From assembly GCA_964446115.1 (NCBI GenBank), contig CAYUNE010000013.1, positions 1 to 20,243 on the forward strand: a DNA stretch of 20,243 nt, read 5' to 3'. Numbering within the stretch: the stretch's first letter is position 1; each line of letters starts with the position of its first letter. The stretch comes from CAYUNE01 sp964446115 (lineage in GTDB: Bacteria > Desulfobacterota > Desulfobulbia > Desulfobulbales > Desulfobulbaceae). This document shows positions 6,760-15,068 of this stretch, one piece after another. The notes below the pieces were generated by a model. The model had not been told where the DNA came from. It worked only from the letters and a program-made list of their open reading frames with translations, and searched no databases. The position numbers and the translations under genes are program-made.

Positions 6760-7301
6760 TCCCTTTCTGTTTCGATCTGTTCAAAAATGATCTCGTCATT
6801 GGTGTAGACGCAGATGGAGGCGGCGATTTTCATGGCCGCCCGTACAATGGTTTCGGCGTCAAGGTCGGCGTGTTTCACTAAGGCGGTGGCCGCTGCCTGG
6901 GCATATGGTCCACCGGAGCCGATGGCCAGGATGCCGTCGTCGGGCTCGATGACATCGCCGGTGCCGGAGATGAGCAGCGAGTTGTTTTTGTCCACGGCAA
7001 TGAGCATGGCCTCCAGGCGGCGCAGATACTTGTCCGTACGCCACTCTTTGGCCAGCTCCACGGCGGCGCGCAGCAGGTTGCCGTTGTACTGTTCCAGTTT
7101 CTGTTCCAGTTTGTCGAAGAGGGTGAAGGCGTCGGCGGTGGCTCCGGCAAAACCGGTGATCACCGTATTTTCATAAAGACGCCGCACCTTGCGGGCCGAC
7201 TGCTTGACAATGGTGTTGCCCAGGGAGACCTGGCCGTCTCCGGCCAGGGCCACGTGGCCCCGGTGCCGGACCGCCAGAATGGTTGTTGATCGTACTTTCA
7301 T
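6756..7301 (-). CDS. hslV: ATP-dependent protease peptidase subunit HslV (ClpQ)
   Basis: The proteasome-like peptidase of the HslVU complex. The N-terminus reads MKVRSTTILAVRHRG, aligning the family's catalytic TTI with Thr6, so five residues must be removed to expose Thr1. Other hallmarks are VALAGDGQVSLGNTIVK (around 17-33), TGFAGATADAFTLF (48-61) and IGSGGPYAQAAATAL (around 126-140). I set the start at ATG 7301 because it lies just before the conserved N-terminus; an in-frame upstream ATG at 7382 would overlap xerC and add an unrelated 27-residue tail. The gene is 181 residues, normal for the family. It begins 40 nt after xerC and overlaps hslU by 4 nt. Confidence 0.95.
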   Translation of the reverse strand: MKVRSTTILAVRHRGHVALAGDGQVSLGNTIVKQSARKVRRLYENTVITGFAGATADAFTLFDKLEQKLEQYNGNLLRAAVELAKEWRTDKYLRRLEAMLIAVDKNNSLLISGTGDVIEPDDGILAIGSGGPYAQAAATALVKHADLDAETIVRAAMKIAASICVYTNDEIIFEQIETERE

Positions 7302-7341
7302 GGCTTTTTCGGAAAATGGCGGCAGGATGCCTTCCGGGGGT

Positions 7342-8256
7342 TTATGATGATGTCCGGCGCGCCGTGGGGTGCGCCCGGTCATAGACCCTGGTGAGGTAAT
7401 CCATATTGAGATGCGTATACTTTTGCGTGGTTGACAGACTCACATGACCCAGCAGTTCCTGAACGGTCCGCAGATCCGCGCCCATTTCCAGGAGATGGGT
7501 TGCGAATGAGTGACGCAGGGCATGGGGGGTGACGGTCACGGCTATACCGGCGCGCCGACCGTAACCGCGGACCATTCGCTCGACACTGCGGGAGGTGATT
7601 CTGGTACCGCGGCTGTTGAGAAAAACCGCCTCTCCGTCGGCCTGGTGGCCACGGGCGAGGCGGGCGGCGATCAGAGCGTCCCGTTCGGGGAAGTAGGCTG
7701 TCAGCGCCTCGCCGGCGGCGGCGCCGAAGGGGACAAAGCGCTCCTTGTTTCCCTTGCCCCTAACCCTAACCATTCCTGCGTCGAAATCAAGATCATTCAT
7801 ATCCCGGGAGACAAGTTCCGAAACCCGCATGCCGGTGGAGTAGAGCAACTCCAGGACGGCCCGGTCGCGGGCGGCGTAAGTATCCGACTCACCGGGCTGT
7901 TCCAGCAGAGTGAACATCTCGTCCACCGACAGCACCACCGGGATGGAGCTGCCCTGTTTGGGCATGACCACGGCCGCCACCGGATCATGTTCGATGACGC
8001 CCCTTTTGCTGAGGAAACGGAAAAAGGTGCGCAGGGCCGAGAGCTTCCGCGCCACTGTAGTGCTGGACTTTTTTCCATGGAGCGAATAAACATAACGGCG
8101 GACATCCTCTCCGGTAATTGCCGCCGGATGGATATCGCCGCCCAGAAGAATTTCCAGCTCCTTCACATCCCGCAGATAGCCGTTTACCGTATGGGGAGAA
8201 TAGCCCCGTTCAACGGCCAGCCAGTCGGCAAACTGTTCAGTGTATTCGGAAAACAT
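7342..8256 (-). CDS. xerC: Tyrosine recombinase XerC
   Basis: A site-specific recombinase that, with XerD, resolves chromosome dimers at dif near termination. The 304-residue protein has the N-terminal core-binding (SAM-like) domain (about 1-90) and a catalytic domain with the full set of active residues: R144 (GMRVSE), K168 (RGKGNK), H245 and R248 (HALRHSFATHLL), H271 (LLGHVSLSTTQ) and nucleophile Y280 (KYTHL). Its place directly upstream of hslV-hslU repeats a gene order known from many bacteria, including codV-clpQ-clpY in Bacillus; this and its length support the chromosomal XerC assignment over a phage integrase. It is divergent from xseB across a 153-nt gap, which should hold both promoters; no clear consensus boxes were found. 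Confidence 0.93.
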   Translation of the reverse strand: MFSEYTEQFADWLAVERGYSPHTVNGYLRDVKELEILLGGDIHPAAITGEDVRRYVYSLHGKKSSTTVARKLSALRTFFRFLSKRGVIEHDPVAAVVMPKQGSSIPVVLSVDEMFTLLEQPGESDTYAARDRAVLELLYSTGMRVSELVSRDMNDLDFDAGMVRVRGKGNKERFVPFGAAAGEALTAYFPERDALIAARLARGHQADGEAVFLNSRGTRITSRSVERMVRGYGRRAGIAVTVTPHALRHSFATHLLEMGADLRTVQELLGHVSLSTTQKYTHLNMDYLTRVYDRAHPTARRTSS

Positions 8257-8409
8257 GGGCCAGAGATGGGTTGAAAGTCGGAGAAAGAGTGTTTATGATA
8301 GGCCATTTCCATGGTTGCTCCATCCCTGCCACGGGTCCATTCCCGCGGCCTCTCTTCTCGTCAAGGCATATCGAATTGTAAGATAGTTTCCTGAAAAGTC
8401 GAATAAACA

Positions 8410-8643
8410 ATGGCGAAAAAAACCTTTGAACAGGCCTTGGCCCGGCTGGAGGAGATTACCCGTGAGTTGGAAGAAGGGGATCTCAGCCTGGAACAGAGTC
8501 TGAAAAAATTTGATGAGGGTATCAAACTTACCCGTTTTTGCAATGAAAAACTGGAAGACGTCCGGGCCCGGGTGGAATTGCTGCTTGCCGAGGACGACTC
8601 CCTGAGCGTCGTTGACTTCCACGGGGAGAACAATGGAGATTAA
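8410..8643 (+). CDS. xseB: Exodeoxyribonuclease VII small subunit XseB
   Basis: The small subunit of exonuclease VII, which degrades single-stranded DNA together with XseA. The 77-residue sequence contains the family core FEQALARLEEITRELEEG (5-22) and LSLEQSLKKFDEGIKL (25-40), two helices forming a coiled hairpin. Its length is typical. ATG 8410 is favoured because it immediately precedes the conserved KKTFEQAL; the ribosome site upstream is weak. The stop overlaps the ispA start by 11 nt, suggesting coupled translation in xseB-ispA-dxs. No xseA lies within the window. Confidence 0.95.
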   Translation: MAKKTFEQALARLEEITRELEEGDLSLEQSLKKFDEGIKLTRFCNEKLEDVRARVELLLAEDDSLSVVDFHGENNGD

Positions 8644-9532
8644 ATCCTATCTTGCCCGGAAGCGGAAGTTCGTAGAGGCTGGTCTGGAAAAACTGATGCT
8701 CCGGGAAGAAGGTGTTTTTGCCGGGCATGTCAGGGCCATGCGTTACAGTCTCTTTGTGGGCGGCAAACGGGTGCGACCCATCCTCTGCCTGGCGGCCGCC
8801 GAGACCGTGAGCGCGGATGTGAATACGGCGTCCCGGGTCCTGCCCGTGGCCTGCGCCCTGGAGCTGATCCATACTTATTCCCTGATCCATGATGATCTTC
8901 CTGCCATGGATGACGATGATCTGCGACGGGGTCGCCCCACCAACCACAAGGTCTTTGGCGAGGCCGAGGCGATACTTGCCGGTGACGGTCTTCTCACCCT
9001 GGCCTTCGAGTTTCTGAGTGATGGGGCAAACAGCTCCATTGGAGCGGACGTTCGCCTGGAAATCATCCATACCATCGCCACGGCCGCCGGGTCCCGGGGT
9101 ATGGTGGGAGGTCAGGCCCTTGATATCGACAACGAGAACAACGAGGCAATTCCCTATGAATTGCTGCGCACCATCCACGCCAGCAAAACCGGAGCTCTGA
9201 TTACCGCCTCGGTGAAAAGCGGTGCTCTTGCAGCCGGCGCAGAACCATCCCAGGTGGAAAGTCTCAGCCGTTACGGCAAAAAGATCGGCCTGGCCTTTCA
9301 GATTGCCGATGATCTGCTCAATGTCAGCTCCACCACCGAGCAACTGGGCAAGGCTGCCGGCAGCGATGCCCATCGCGGCAAGTCCACCTATCCCGCCTTT
9401 TTCGGGATGGAGAAAACCCGCGCCCTGGCCCGGGAAACCGTAGACGAGGCCCTGGCGGCCCTGGCGGATTTTGATCACCGGGCCGATCCCCTTCGCAGTC
9501 TGGCGGAATATATAATCAATCGCGACAAATAG
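8633..9532 (+). CDS. ispA: Polyprenyl (farnesyl/geranylgeranyl) diphosphate synthase
   Basis: A trans-prenyltransferase that condenses IPP with allylic diphosphates to make C15 or C20 isoprenoid diphosphates for quinones, undecaprenyl carriers or lipids. The 299-residue protein has the first aspartate-rich motif DDLPAMDDDD (87-96), GGKRVRP (43-49), HKVFGEAEAILAGD (105-118) and the second motif FQIADDLLN (222-230). The second motif ends in Asn where DDxxD is usual; this is an observed variant. ATG 8633 is preferred because ggggag lies 5 nt upstream; an in-frame start at 8612 is less likely. Product chain length cannot be fixed from sequence alone, so the ispA symbol is by family and context. 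Confidence 0.93.
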   Translation: MEIKSYLARKRKFVEAGLEKLMLREEGVFAGHVRAMRYSLFVGGKRVRPILCLAAAETVSADVNTASRVLPVACALELIHTYSLIHDDLPAMDDDDLRRGRPTNHKVFGEAEAILAGDGLLTLAFEFLSDGANSSIGADVRLEIIHTIATAAGSRGMVGGQALDIDNENNEAIPYELLRTIHASKTGALITASVKSGALAAGAEPSQVESLSRYGKKIGLAFQIADDLLNVSSTTEQLGKAAGSDAHRGKSTYPAFFGMEKTRALARETVDEALAALADFDHRADPLRSLAEYIINRDK

Positions 9533-9596
9533 CCGCAGTTGCACCACGGTGATATCCGGGCGACAGGCGGCACCATGAAAACGGAAGAGAAAGTTC

Positions 9597-11498
9597 ATGA
9601 ATTCAAAGGACGGCGGCCCGGCGAGGCTGCTCGATAGCATAGATTCTCCCCGTGACCTGCGCGCTCTGAGACGAGATCAGCTACCCTTGCTGGCCGGGGA
9701 AATCAGAGAAAAGATCATCCGCACCGTTGCCGAGACCGGAGGTCATCTGGCTCCCTGTCTCGGCGTGGTGGAGCTGACCCTGGCCATTCACTACGTCTTC
9801 AATACCCCCTATGACAAGGTTGTCTGGGATGTGGGGCACCAGGCCTATGCCCATAAACTGCTCACCGGTCGGCGTGATTCCTTTCATACCCTGCGGCAAT
9901 ACGGCGGTATCAGCGGTTTTCCCAAGCGCAGCGAAAGCGAGTATGACACGGTGGAGACCGGGCACAGCTCCACCTCCATCTCCTACAGTCTCGGCCTGGC
10001 CAAGGCCAAGGAGATGTTGGGCGATGAGCACAAGGTGATCTCGGTGATCGGCGACGGCTCCATGACGGCGGGACTAGCCTTTGAAGGCCTGAATAACGCC
10101 GGAGATCTGGACCAGGACCTCATCGTCATCCTCAATGACAACGAGATGTCCATTTCCCCCAATGTCGGTGCCCTCTCCAGTTTTCTCAGTCGTAAACTCA
10201 CGGGCAAGACCCTAAGCCGTCTCAAGTATCACCTGGAGGACCGTCTCAAGTCCATGTCCCACCTGGGTGAAAATATCTGGCATGTGCTGCGCAAGAGCGA
10301 GGAGTCGCTCAAGAGTTTTTTCACCCCGGGCATGCTTTTCGAGGCGCTGAAGTTCGAGTATATCGGACCGCTGCCCGGACATGATCAGGACACCCTCATC
10401 GAAACCTTCAAGAATGTCCGCGATAACTGCCGCGGTCCGGTGTTGATCCACGTCCTCACCACCAAGGGCAAGGGATATCTTCCCGCCGAGACCAATCCCG
10501 GCGATTACCACGGCGTCGGCCCCTTTGATGTCAAAACCGGAAAACCGGCGCCCTCTTCAGGCCCGCCTTCCTACACCGGGGTTTTCGGACGCACGGTGAT
10601 CGAACTGGCGGAAAATGACGACCGGATCACCGCCATTACCGCGGCAATGCCCGCCGGGACCGGGCTGACCGGTTTTTCTCAGGCCTTTCCCCAGCGGTTT
10701 TTCGATGTGGGCATTGCCGAGCAGCACGCCGTCACCTTTGCCGCCGGGCTGGCCCTGGAGGGGATGCGTCCGGTGGTGGCGATCTACTCCACCTTTCTGC
10801 AACGCGCCCTGGACCAGATTATCCATGATGTCTGTCTGCCCAAGGTACCGGTCACCCTGGCCATCGACCGCGGCGGCGTGGTCGGCGACGACGGCCCCAC
10901 TCACCATGGTGTTTTCGACTTCTGCTTTCTGCGTTTTATTCCCAACCTGGTGCTCATGGCGCCCAAGGATGAGAATGAGCTCAGGCATATGCTGTTCACG
11001 GCCGTTTCCCTGCCCGGACCGGCAGCTGTACGCTATCCCCGCGGGGCGGGAGAGGGGGTGGAGATGGATGAGACGCTGAAACAGCTGGCCGTGGGCAAGG
11101 GAGAACTGCTCAGGGAAGGAGAGGATATTCTGCTGCTGCCGGTGGGAAACCGCGTCTATCCGGCACTGGCCGCCGCCGAAGAACTGGCCGCCGCCGGTAT
11201 CGACGCCGCCGTTATCAATCCCCGATTCGTCAAGCCGATGGATGAAGAGCTGATTATCTCGTGGGCGAACAGGACGGGCCGGGTCATCACGGTGGAGGAC
11301 AATGTCCGGCAGGGCGGTTTCGGCAGTGGTGTGGCCGAACTGTTTACCGCCGGCCGGCTCAAGGTGGATCACCGCCTGCTCGGCTATGACGATGAGTTCA
11401 TCGAGGCAGGGCCGCAAAAGATCCTCTGGGAGAAAGGCGGCATCGACCAGGGAGCCATCGTCCGGACGGCGAAGGAGATGCTCGGCCACGGGTCATAG
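9597..11498 (+). CDS. dxs: 1-deoxy-D-xylulose-5-phosphate synthase
   Basis: The thiamine-diphosphate enzyme that joins pyruvate and glyceraldehyde 3-phosphate to start the MEP isoprenoid pathway. The 633-residue protein shows VWDVGHQAYAHKLLTGR (76-92), the ThDP-binding motif GDGSMTAG (152-159) with NDNEMSIS (180-187), the catalytic glutamate E375 in VGIAEQHAVTFAAG (371-384), and DRGGVVGDDGPTHHG in the pyrimidine-binding domain. A transketolase C-terminal domain follows. ATG 9597 has a ggaagag ribosome site. It follows ispA after 64 nt, so one operon supplies both the precursor-making enzyme and the prenyl elongation enzyme. It ends 32 nt before the convergent epimerase gene. Confidence 0.97.
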   Translation: MNSKDGGPARLLDSIDSPRDLRALRRDQLPLLAGEIREKIIRTVAETGGHLAPCLGVVELTLAIHYVFNTPYDKVVWDVGHQAYAHKLLTGRRDSFHTLRQYGGISGFPKRSESEYDTVETGHSSTSISYSLGLAKAKEMLGDEHKVISVIGDGSMTAGLAFEGLNNAGDLDQDLIVILNDNEMSISPNVGALSSFLSRKLTGKTLSRLKYHLEDRLKSMSHLGENIWHVLRKSEESLKSFFTPGMLFEALKFEYIGPLPGHDQDTLIETFKNVRDNCRGPVLIHVLTTKGKGYLPAETNPGDYHGVGPFDVKTGKPAPSSGPPSYTGVFGRTVIELAENDDRITAITAAMPAGTGLTGFSQAFPQRFFDVGIAEQHAVTFAAGLALEGMRPVVAIYSTFLQRALDQIIHDVCLPKVPVTLAIDRGGVVGDDGPTHHGVFDFCFLRFIPNLVLMAPKDENELRHMLFTAVSLPGPAAVRYPRGAGEGVEMDETLKQLAVGKGELLREGEDILLLPVGNRVYPALAAAEELAAAGIDAAVINPRFVKPMDEELIISWANRTGRVITVEDNVRQGGFGSGVAELFTAGRLKVDHRLLGYDDEFIEAGPQKILWEKGGIDQGAIVRTAKEMLGHGS

Positions 11499-11530
11499 AG
11501 CACCTACCCGGCTGGATCCGCCGATTTTCC

Positions 11531-12541
11531 CTAACAACCGTAATAGCTGCGGTACCACTCCACGAACTGACTGATACCGTCCTCGATGGTGGTATTGGGT
11601 TTGAAGTCGATATCCCGCACCAGGTCGTCAACATCGGCATAGGTGGCGGGCACATCACCATCCTGCATGGGCAGGAAGTTCTTTTCCGCCTTTTTGCCGA
11701 TGCAGGTCTCCAGCACCTCGATATAACGCATCAGCTTTTCCTTGTTGTTGTTGCCGATATTGTAGATCCGGTAGGGGCAGTAACTGGTGGCGGCATCAGG
11801 ACTGTCGCCGGACCAGTCCGGATTCGGCCGGGCAACGTGGTCGATGACCCGGTGCACCCCTTCGACGATGTCGTCGATGAAGGTGAAGTCCCGCTCCATG
11901 TTGCCGTTGTTGAAGATATCGATGGGCCGGTTTTCGAAGATGGCCCTGGTAAAGAGAAACAGGGCCATGTCCGGTCTTCCCCAGGGGCCGTAGACCGTGA
12001 AAAAGCGCAGGCCGGTGGTGGGCAGGCCGAAGAGGTGGCTGTAGGTGTGGGCCATGAGCTCGTTGGCCTTTTTGGAGGCTGCGTAAAGAGACACCGGGTG
12101 GTCGACGTTGTCGTGAACCGAAAAGGGCATGCGTGTATTGGCGCCGTAGACAGAGCTTGAGGAAGCGTAGACCAGATGTTTTACCTTTGAGTGGCGGCAG
12201 CCCTCGAGAATATTGGCAAAGCCGACCAGATTGGTATCCACGTAGGAGTGAGGATTGATCAGCGAGTAACGTACTCCTGCCTGGGCCGCCAGGTTGACAA
12301 CGGCGTCAAAACTGTTTTCGTTGAACAGTTTTTCCATGTCCGGACGGCTGGCAATATCTATGTTGACGTGGGTGAACTCGGGATAGTGCGCAAGCTCCGC
12401 CAGGCGATCTTTTTTGAGTTGCGGATCGTAGTAGTCGTTCAGATTGTCGATGCCGATAACGGTCCGGCCATCTTCCAGCAGTTTTTTTGCCAGGTGCATG
12501 CCGATGAAGCCGGCGGCCCCGGTGATCATGATTGTCTTCAA
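11531..12541 (-). CDS. NAD-dependent epimerase, UDP-glucuronate 4-epimerase-like
   Basis: A short-chain dehydrogenase/reductase of the extended family that interconverts UDP-sugars, most likely UDP-glucuronate and UDP-galacturonate for surface polysaccharide. From TTG 12541 the protein has 336 residues: Rossmann motif GAAGFIG (8-14), VNLAAQAGVRYSL (82-94), SSSSVYG (127-133), catalytic YxxxK with Y153 and K157 (YAASKKA), and LRFFTVYGPWGRPDMA, typical of the UDP-glucuronate epimerase group. I chose TTG 12541 because a GGAGAG ribosome site sits about 8 nt upstream and the family begins with this sequence; an in-frame GTG at 12616 would add an unrelated 25 residues. It is 131 nt after the aldolase gene, possibly co-transcribed. 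Other UDP-sugar specificities cannot be excluded. Confidence 0.88.
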   Translation of the reverse strand: MKTIMITGAAGFIGMHLAKKLLEDGRTVIGIDNLNDYYDPQLKKDRLAELAHYPEFTHVNIDIASRPDMEKLFNENSFDAVVNLAAQAGVRYSLINPHSYVDTNLVGFANILEGCRHSKVKHLVYASSSSVYGANTRMPFSVHDNVDHPVSLYAASKKANELMAHTYSHLFGLPTTGLRFFTVYGPWGRPDMALFLFTRAIFENRPIDIFNNGNMERDFTFIDDIVEGVHRVIDHVARPNPDWSGDSPDAATSYCPYRIYNIGNNNKEKLMRYIEVLETCIGKKAEKNFLPMQDGDVPATYADVDDLVRDIDFKPNTTIEDGISQFVEWYRSYYGC

Positions 12542-12672
12542 AGGGGAGTCTCTCCGTTTTTCGTGAAAGGGCCGGCCGTTGTCGTCATCCGGCCCCGGGT
12601 AATCAATCCTAACCACTCAAAGGGTTCGCAACCGGGCGGTATAATGGAGCTCCCGGCTGCAATCCCTTACGA

Positions 12673-13953
12673 TCAATCGTCAAAGTCTCCTTCCGGTCCC
12701 TTGTCCGTATCCAGGGCGGCGGCCTTCTCCCGGATTTTCTCTTCGGTCCAGTCGGTGACGGCTTCCAGCCTGCCCACCTTGGGGCCGAGATCATGGGAAC
12801 CGGCCCGGAGAATGGCCTCGACGGCCAGGGGCGCGGTTTCGCCGGCATTGAAGACCTCGACCAGCAGGGTGTGGACGAAATCCTCGACTCGGCGGACCAT
12901 GCGCTCGCGTACCTCCCGGGGTTGGGCAAGGATTTTGTTTTCAAAGGGCCGGTTGAGTTTTTTGTAGGCGCCGCCGCTCAGGCCCTGTTTTTCCGCATAG
13001 GCGACCATTTCCTCCCAGAGTTCTTCGGTGACGCCCTCGCCGGCAACCTTGATAAAGGCACCACTTTCATCCATCCGGGCATTGCCGTAATCGTTGACTT
13101 CGATCCCCCAGGAGAGCATCTGCAGAGCCGTGGCCACGTTGGCCTTGGTTGTGCGGGTCTGCCGGGCGATGGCCCGCAGCCGGTCGGAGTTGTTGCCCGA
13201 GGTGCCGTGCTGGGCGCCGGAAATACGGTATTTTGCCAGGCCTTCATGTATCTCTGCGGTGAGATCCACCTGGATGCCGGTGTCGCTGGCTTCGATGCCG
13301 TGGGTTGTTCCGTTGTTGAGGGCGATCCAGTCCGGATAGATGTGATGGGCGTTGAGACCCTGGATAAGAAAGAGGGCCTCATCCAGGGAGGAGAGTCCCA
13401 GTTTTCCCTTGATTTCTCCCACTTCGGTTTCAAAACCCGCCCAGGCGGGTACGAAACGTGCCAGGTCGATGCTGGCCAGCAGGTTTTCATCGTCGGGCAT
13501 ATGGGATGCGTCGATGGCGATGGAGGTGATACCGGCATCGAAAATGGAGGGAATTTCGATGCGCGCCGGAGGCAGATCCTCCGGTTTTTTGATGCCGTAA
13601 TGATCGGCATGGATCGCCACCGGTACGGTGATGGCCAGTTCGTTGCAGATCTGGTCCACCTGGCGGGCGATATTCCAGTAGTTGACGGCGCAGTAGGCCG
13701 ATGCACCTCCCTCGGAGCGGGCGATCTCGATGATAATGGCGGCCCCGGCACGCTGCGCCGCCAGCAGGGCGCCGCGAATTACCAGGTTGTTGCGGCCGTT
13801 GGCCGCCATGGTCATGGCCTTGCCCTTGGCAAGCATGGCCCGGTCGATCACCTTACCGCTTACCAGCAGGGCGCGGGAGTGGGGAAAGAGGCGTTTGACA
13901 TTGGGTGGGCGCCCGATTTCCAGGGCCTTTTCAAAATCGGTGATGTAGGACAC
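12673..13953 (-). CDS. Class II fructose-bisphosphate aldolase (long form)
   Basis: A zinc-dependent aldolase of the class II family, cleaving or forming fructose 1,6-bisphosphate in glycolysis and gluconeogenesis. From GTG 13953 the protein has 426 residues. Metal and catalytic residues fit the family: D116-H117 in HADHYG, E176/E179 region (FETEVGEIKGK), H217 in NNGTTHGIEA, and H248 in GAQHGTSGNN. GTG 13953 is preceded by AGGAGA with 7-nt spacing on the minus strand and gives the start MSYITDFEKALEIG. At 426 residues it is longer than the usual 285-360-residue enzymes, with a C-terminal extension from about 300. It lies 34 nt after tatC. Substrate could also be another ketose bisphosphate. 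Confidence 0.83.
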   Translation of the reverse strand: MSYITDFEKALEIGRPPNVKRLFPHSRALLVSGKVIDRAMLAKGKAMTMAANGRNNLVIRGALLAAQRAGAAIIIEIARSEGGASAYCAVNYWNIARQVDQICNELAITVPVAIHADHYGIKKPEDLPPARIEIPSIFDAGITSIAIDASHMPDDENLLASIDLARFVPAWAGFETEVGEIKGKLGLSSLDEALFLIQGLNAHHIYPDWIALNNGTTHGIEASDTGIQVDLTAEIHEGLAKYRISGAQHGTSGNNSDRLRAIARQTRTTKANVATALQMLSWGIEVNDYGNARMDESGAFIKVAGEGVTEELWEEMVAYAEKQGLSGGAYKKLNRPFENKILAQPREVRERMVRRVEDFVHTLLVEVFNAGETAPLAVEAILRAGSHDLGPKVGRLEAVTDWTEEKIREKAAALDTDKGPEGDFDD

Positions 13954-13987
13954 TGTTTTCTCCTCTTTTGCTGTTGAACTTGTGCTG

Positions 13988-14751
13988 TTACGAATCCGTG
14001 GATTCCGCAAATTCCCGAAACGGTCTGCGACCGAAAAGCATGATCGCCACAATGCTCACCTCGTAGAGAATCACCAGGGGACCTGCCATGAGCAGTTGGT
14101 TGACCACATCCGGAGTGGGGGTGAGGATGGCGGCGATGACAAAGCTGATTAAAAAAGCATACTTTCTGTTTTTTTTGAGAAAATCGGTATCGACAATGCC
14201 GAGCTTGGCGAGAAAGACCATGAAGATCGGCAGTTCGAACACCAGCCCGAAGGCGATGAGCAGTTTGAGGGAGAGGGAAAAGTATTCGCTCACCGCCGGC
14301 AGGGGATCAAGAATTTCCGATTCATACCCCATGAGAAAACGAAAAGCCGGCGGGAAAACGACAAAGTACCCAAAAGCGGCCCCGCCCACGAAACAGAGGG
14401 TCGAGATCAGGGTGAAGGGGAGGAGAACCTGTTTTTCATGCCGGTAGAGACCGGGGGCGACAAAACGCCAGATCTGAAGAAAGATAACCGGGCTGGCCAG
14501 GATAACCCCACACACCAGGGCCAATTTTAGATAAAAAAAAACCCTTCCTGGTAGGCGGTATAGATCAGGGCCTGGTTTTCGGGCATGACCTTGATCAACG
14601 GCTTGAGAAACCAGACACTGAGCCGGTCCTTGACGCTGTAGCATATCGCAAAACCGGCAAAAGCTGCGGCCAGCGATATGAGCAGGCAGGAACGCAACTC
14701 GGCAAGATGCTCGCTCAACGCCTGCTTATCAAATTCTTGATCTTTTTCCAT
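13988..14751 (-). CDS. tatC: Sec-independent translocase TatC, frame interrupted at a T9 run
   Basis: TatC is the polytopic receptor of the Tat pathway; it binds twin-arginine signal peptides of folded proteins at the inner membrane. The N-terminal part (ATG 14751 to the stop at 14527) carries the conserved HLAELR and TM1, but ends IYTAYQEGFFFI-stop. The remaining TatC continues in another frame: FYLKLALVCGVILASPVIFLQIWRFVAPGLYRHEK, further TM segments, and the stop at 13988. One extra T in the run of nine (minus strand; plus A9 at 14533-14541) would restore EGFFFYLK and a 254-residue protein, the usual TatC length. All six membrane spans are present across the two parts. This could be a real frameshift, transcriptional slippage or a sequencing homopolymer error. 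tatA/tatB are not nearby. ATG 14751 has GAGG 5 nt upstream. Confidence 0.88.
14533..14541 (-). other. T9 homopolymer at the tatC frame break
   Basis: Nine A on the plus strand, read as nine T in tatC. The frame before the run (EGFFF) and the frame after it (YLKLALV) differ by one base; ten T would join them exactly. Runs of nine or more A or T are known sites of RNA polymerase slippage and also common sequencing-error sites. See findings. Confidence 0.85.
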
Positions 14752-14769
14752 ATTCACCTCAACTCCTAA

Positions 14770-14798
14770 ATTATACTCCACTTCCGGGCCGTTGTAAA
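14770..14798 (-). promoter_or_regulatory. Predicted sigma-70-type promoter for tatC
   Basis: On the minus strand TTTACA (14798-14793) and TATAAT (14775-14770) are separated by 17 nt, a near-consensus sigma-70 pair. Transcription would start near 14763, only about a dozen bases before tatC ATG 14751. This is the best promoter match I found; it probably drives tatC and perhaps the aldolase and epimerase genes. Confidence 0.6.
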
Positions 14799-15068
14799 CG
14801 AATCAGGCAAAAACAAATCCACCGGACAACCCGGGAGATTCGATCCCGCCGGAATCCACCCATACGCTGTCATCTATCTGAAAATAACAGAAAAACACCG
14901 GCATGCCACGTAATCTATGATAGAATGAGAGCATAAACCCAATTAGAAAAACCGTAATTGATCACAGGTACAGCATCTTCGCCGAACTCTTACTGCCATG
15001 TATGGGGAGGCAATAGTAGGCAGAGGCTTATAAATTTTCCGTCGCTTGTCTTAACCGGGGTCGTTGGC
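14799..15068. other. Intergenic region between tatC promoter and cas3
   Basis: No gene is supported here. It contains a small hairpin (CGGGA 14832-14836 and TCCCG 14844-14848) and an AT-rich stretch at 14880-14960 with TAGAAT at 14921-14926, a possible -10 box for the cas operon without a good -35. A TTATAAATTTT tract lies at 15028-15038. The cas3 frame is open upstream from 14958, but the residues there do not resemble Cas3. No CRISPR repeats were seen. Confidence 0.5.

Noticed and set aside
8528..9640. A 370-codon minus-strand open frame opposite ispA
   Set aside because: Opposes ispA and xseB, both of which have strong family motifs; no support of its own.
12793..13977. A 394-codon plus-strand open frame opposite the aldolase gene
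   Set aside because: Antisense shadow of a gene with full class II aldolase motifs; protein has no recognisable features.
13988..14644. The C-terminal TatC part as an independent gene starting at ATG 14644
   Set aside because: The first 35 or so residues are the wrong frame of the TatC N-terminal region; true TatC sequence begins only after the T-run.
14958..15068. An N-terminal extension of cas3 from the upstream in-frame start
   Set aside because: The 37 extra residues show no Cas3 similarity and there is no good ribosome site; ATG 15069 fits the family start.
14782..15068. Possible CRISPR array or leader next to cas3
   Set aside because: No direct repeats of 28-37 nt with regular spacers are present on either strand.
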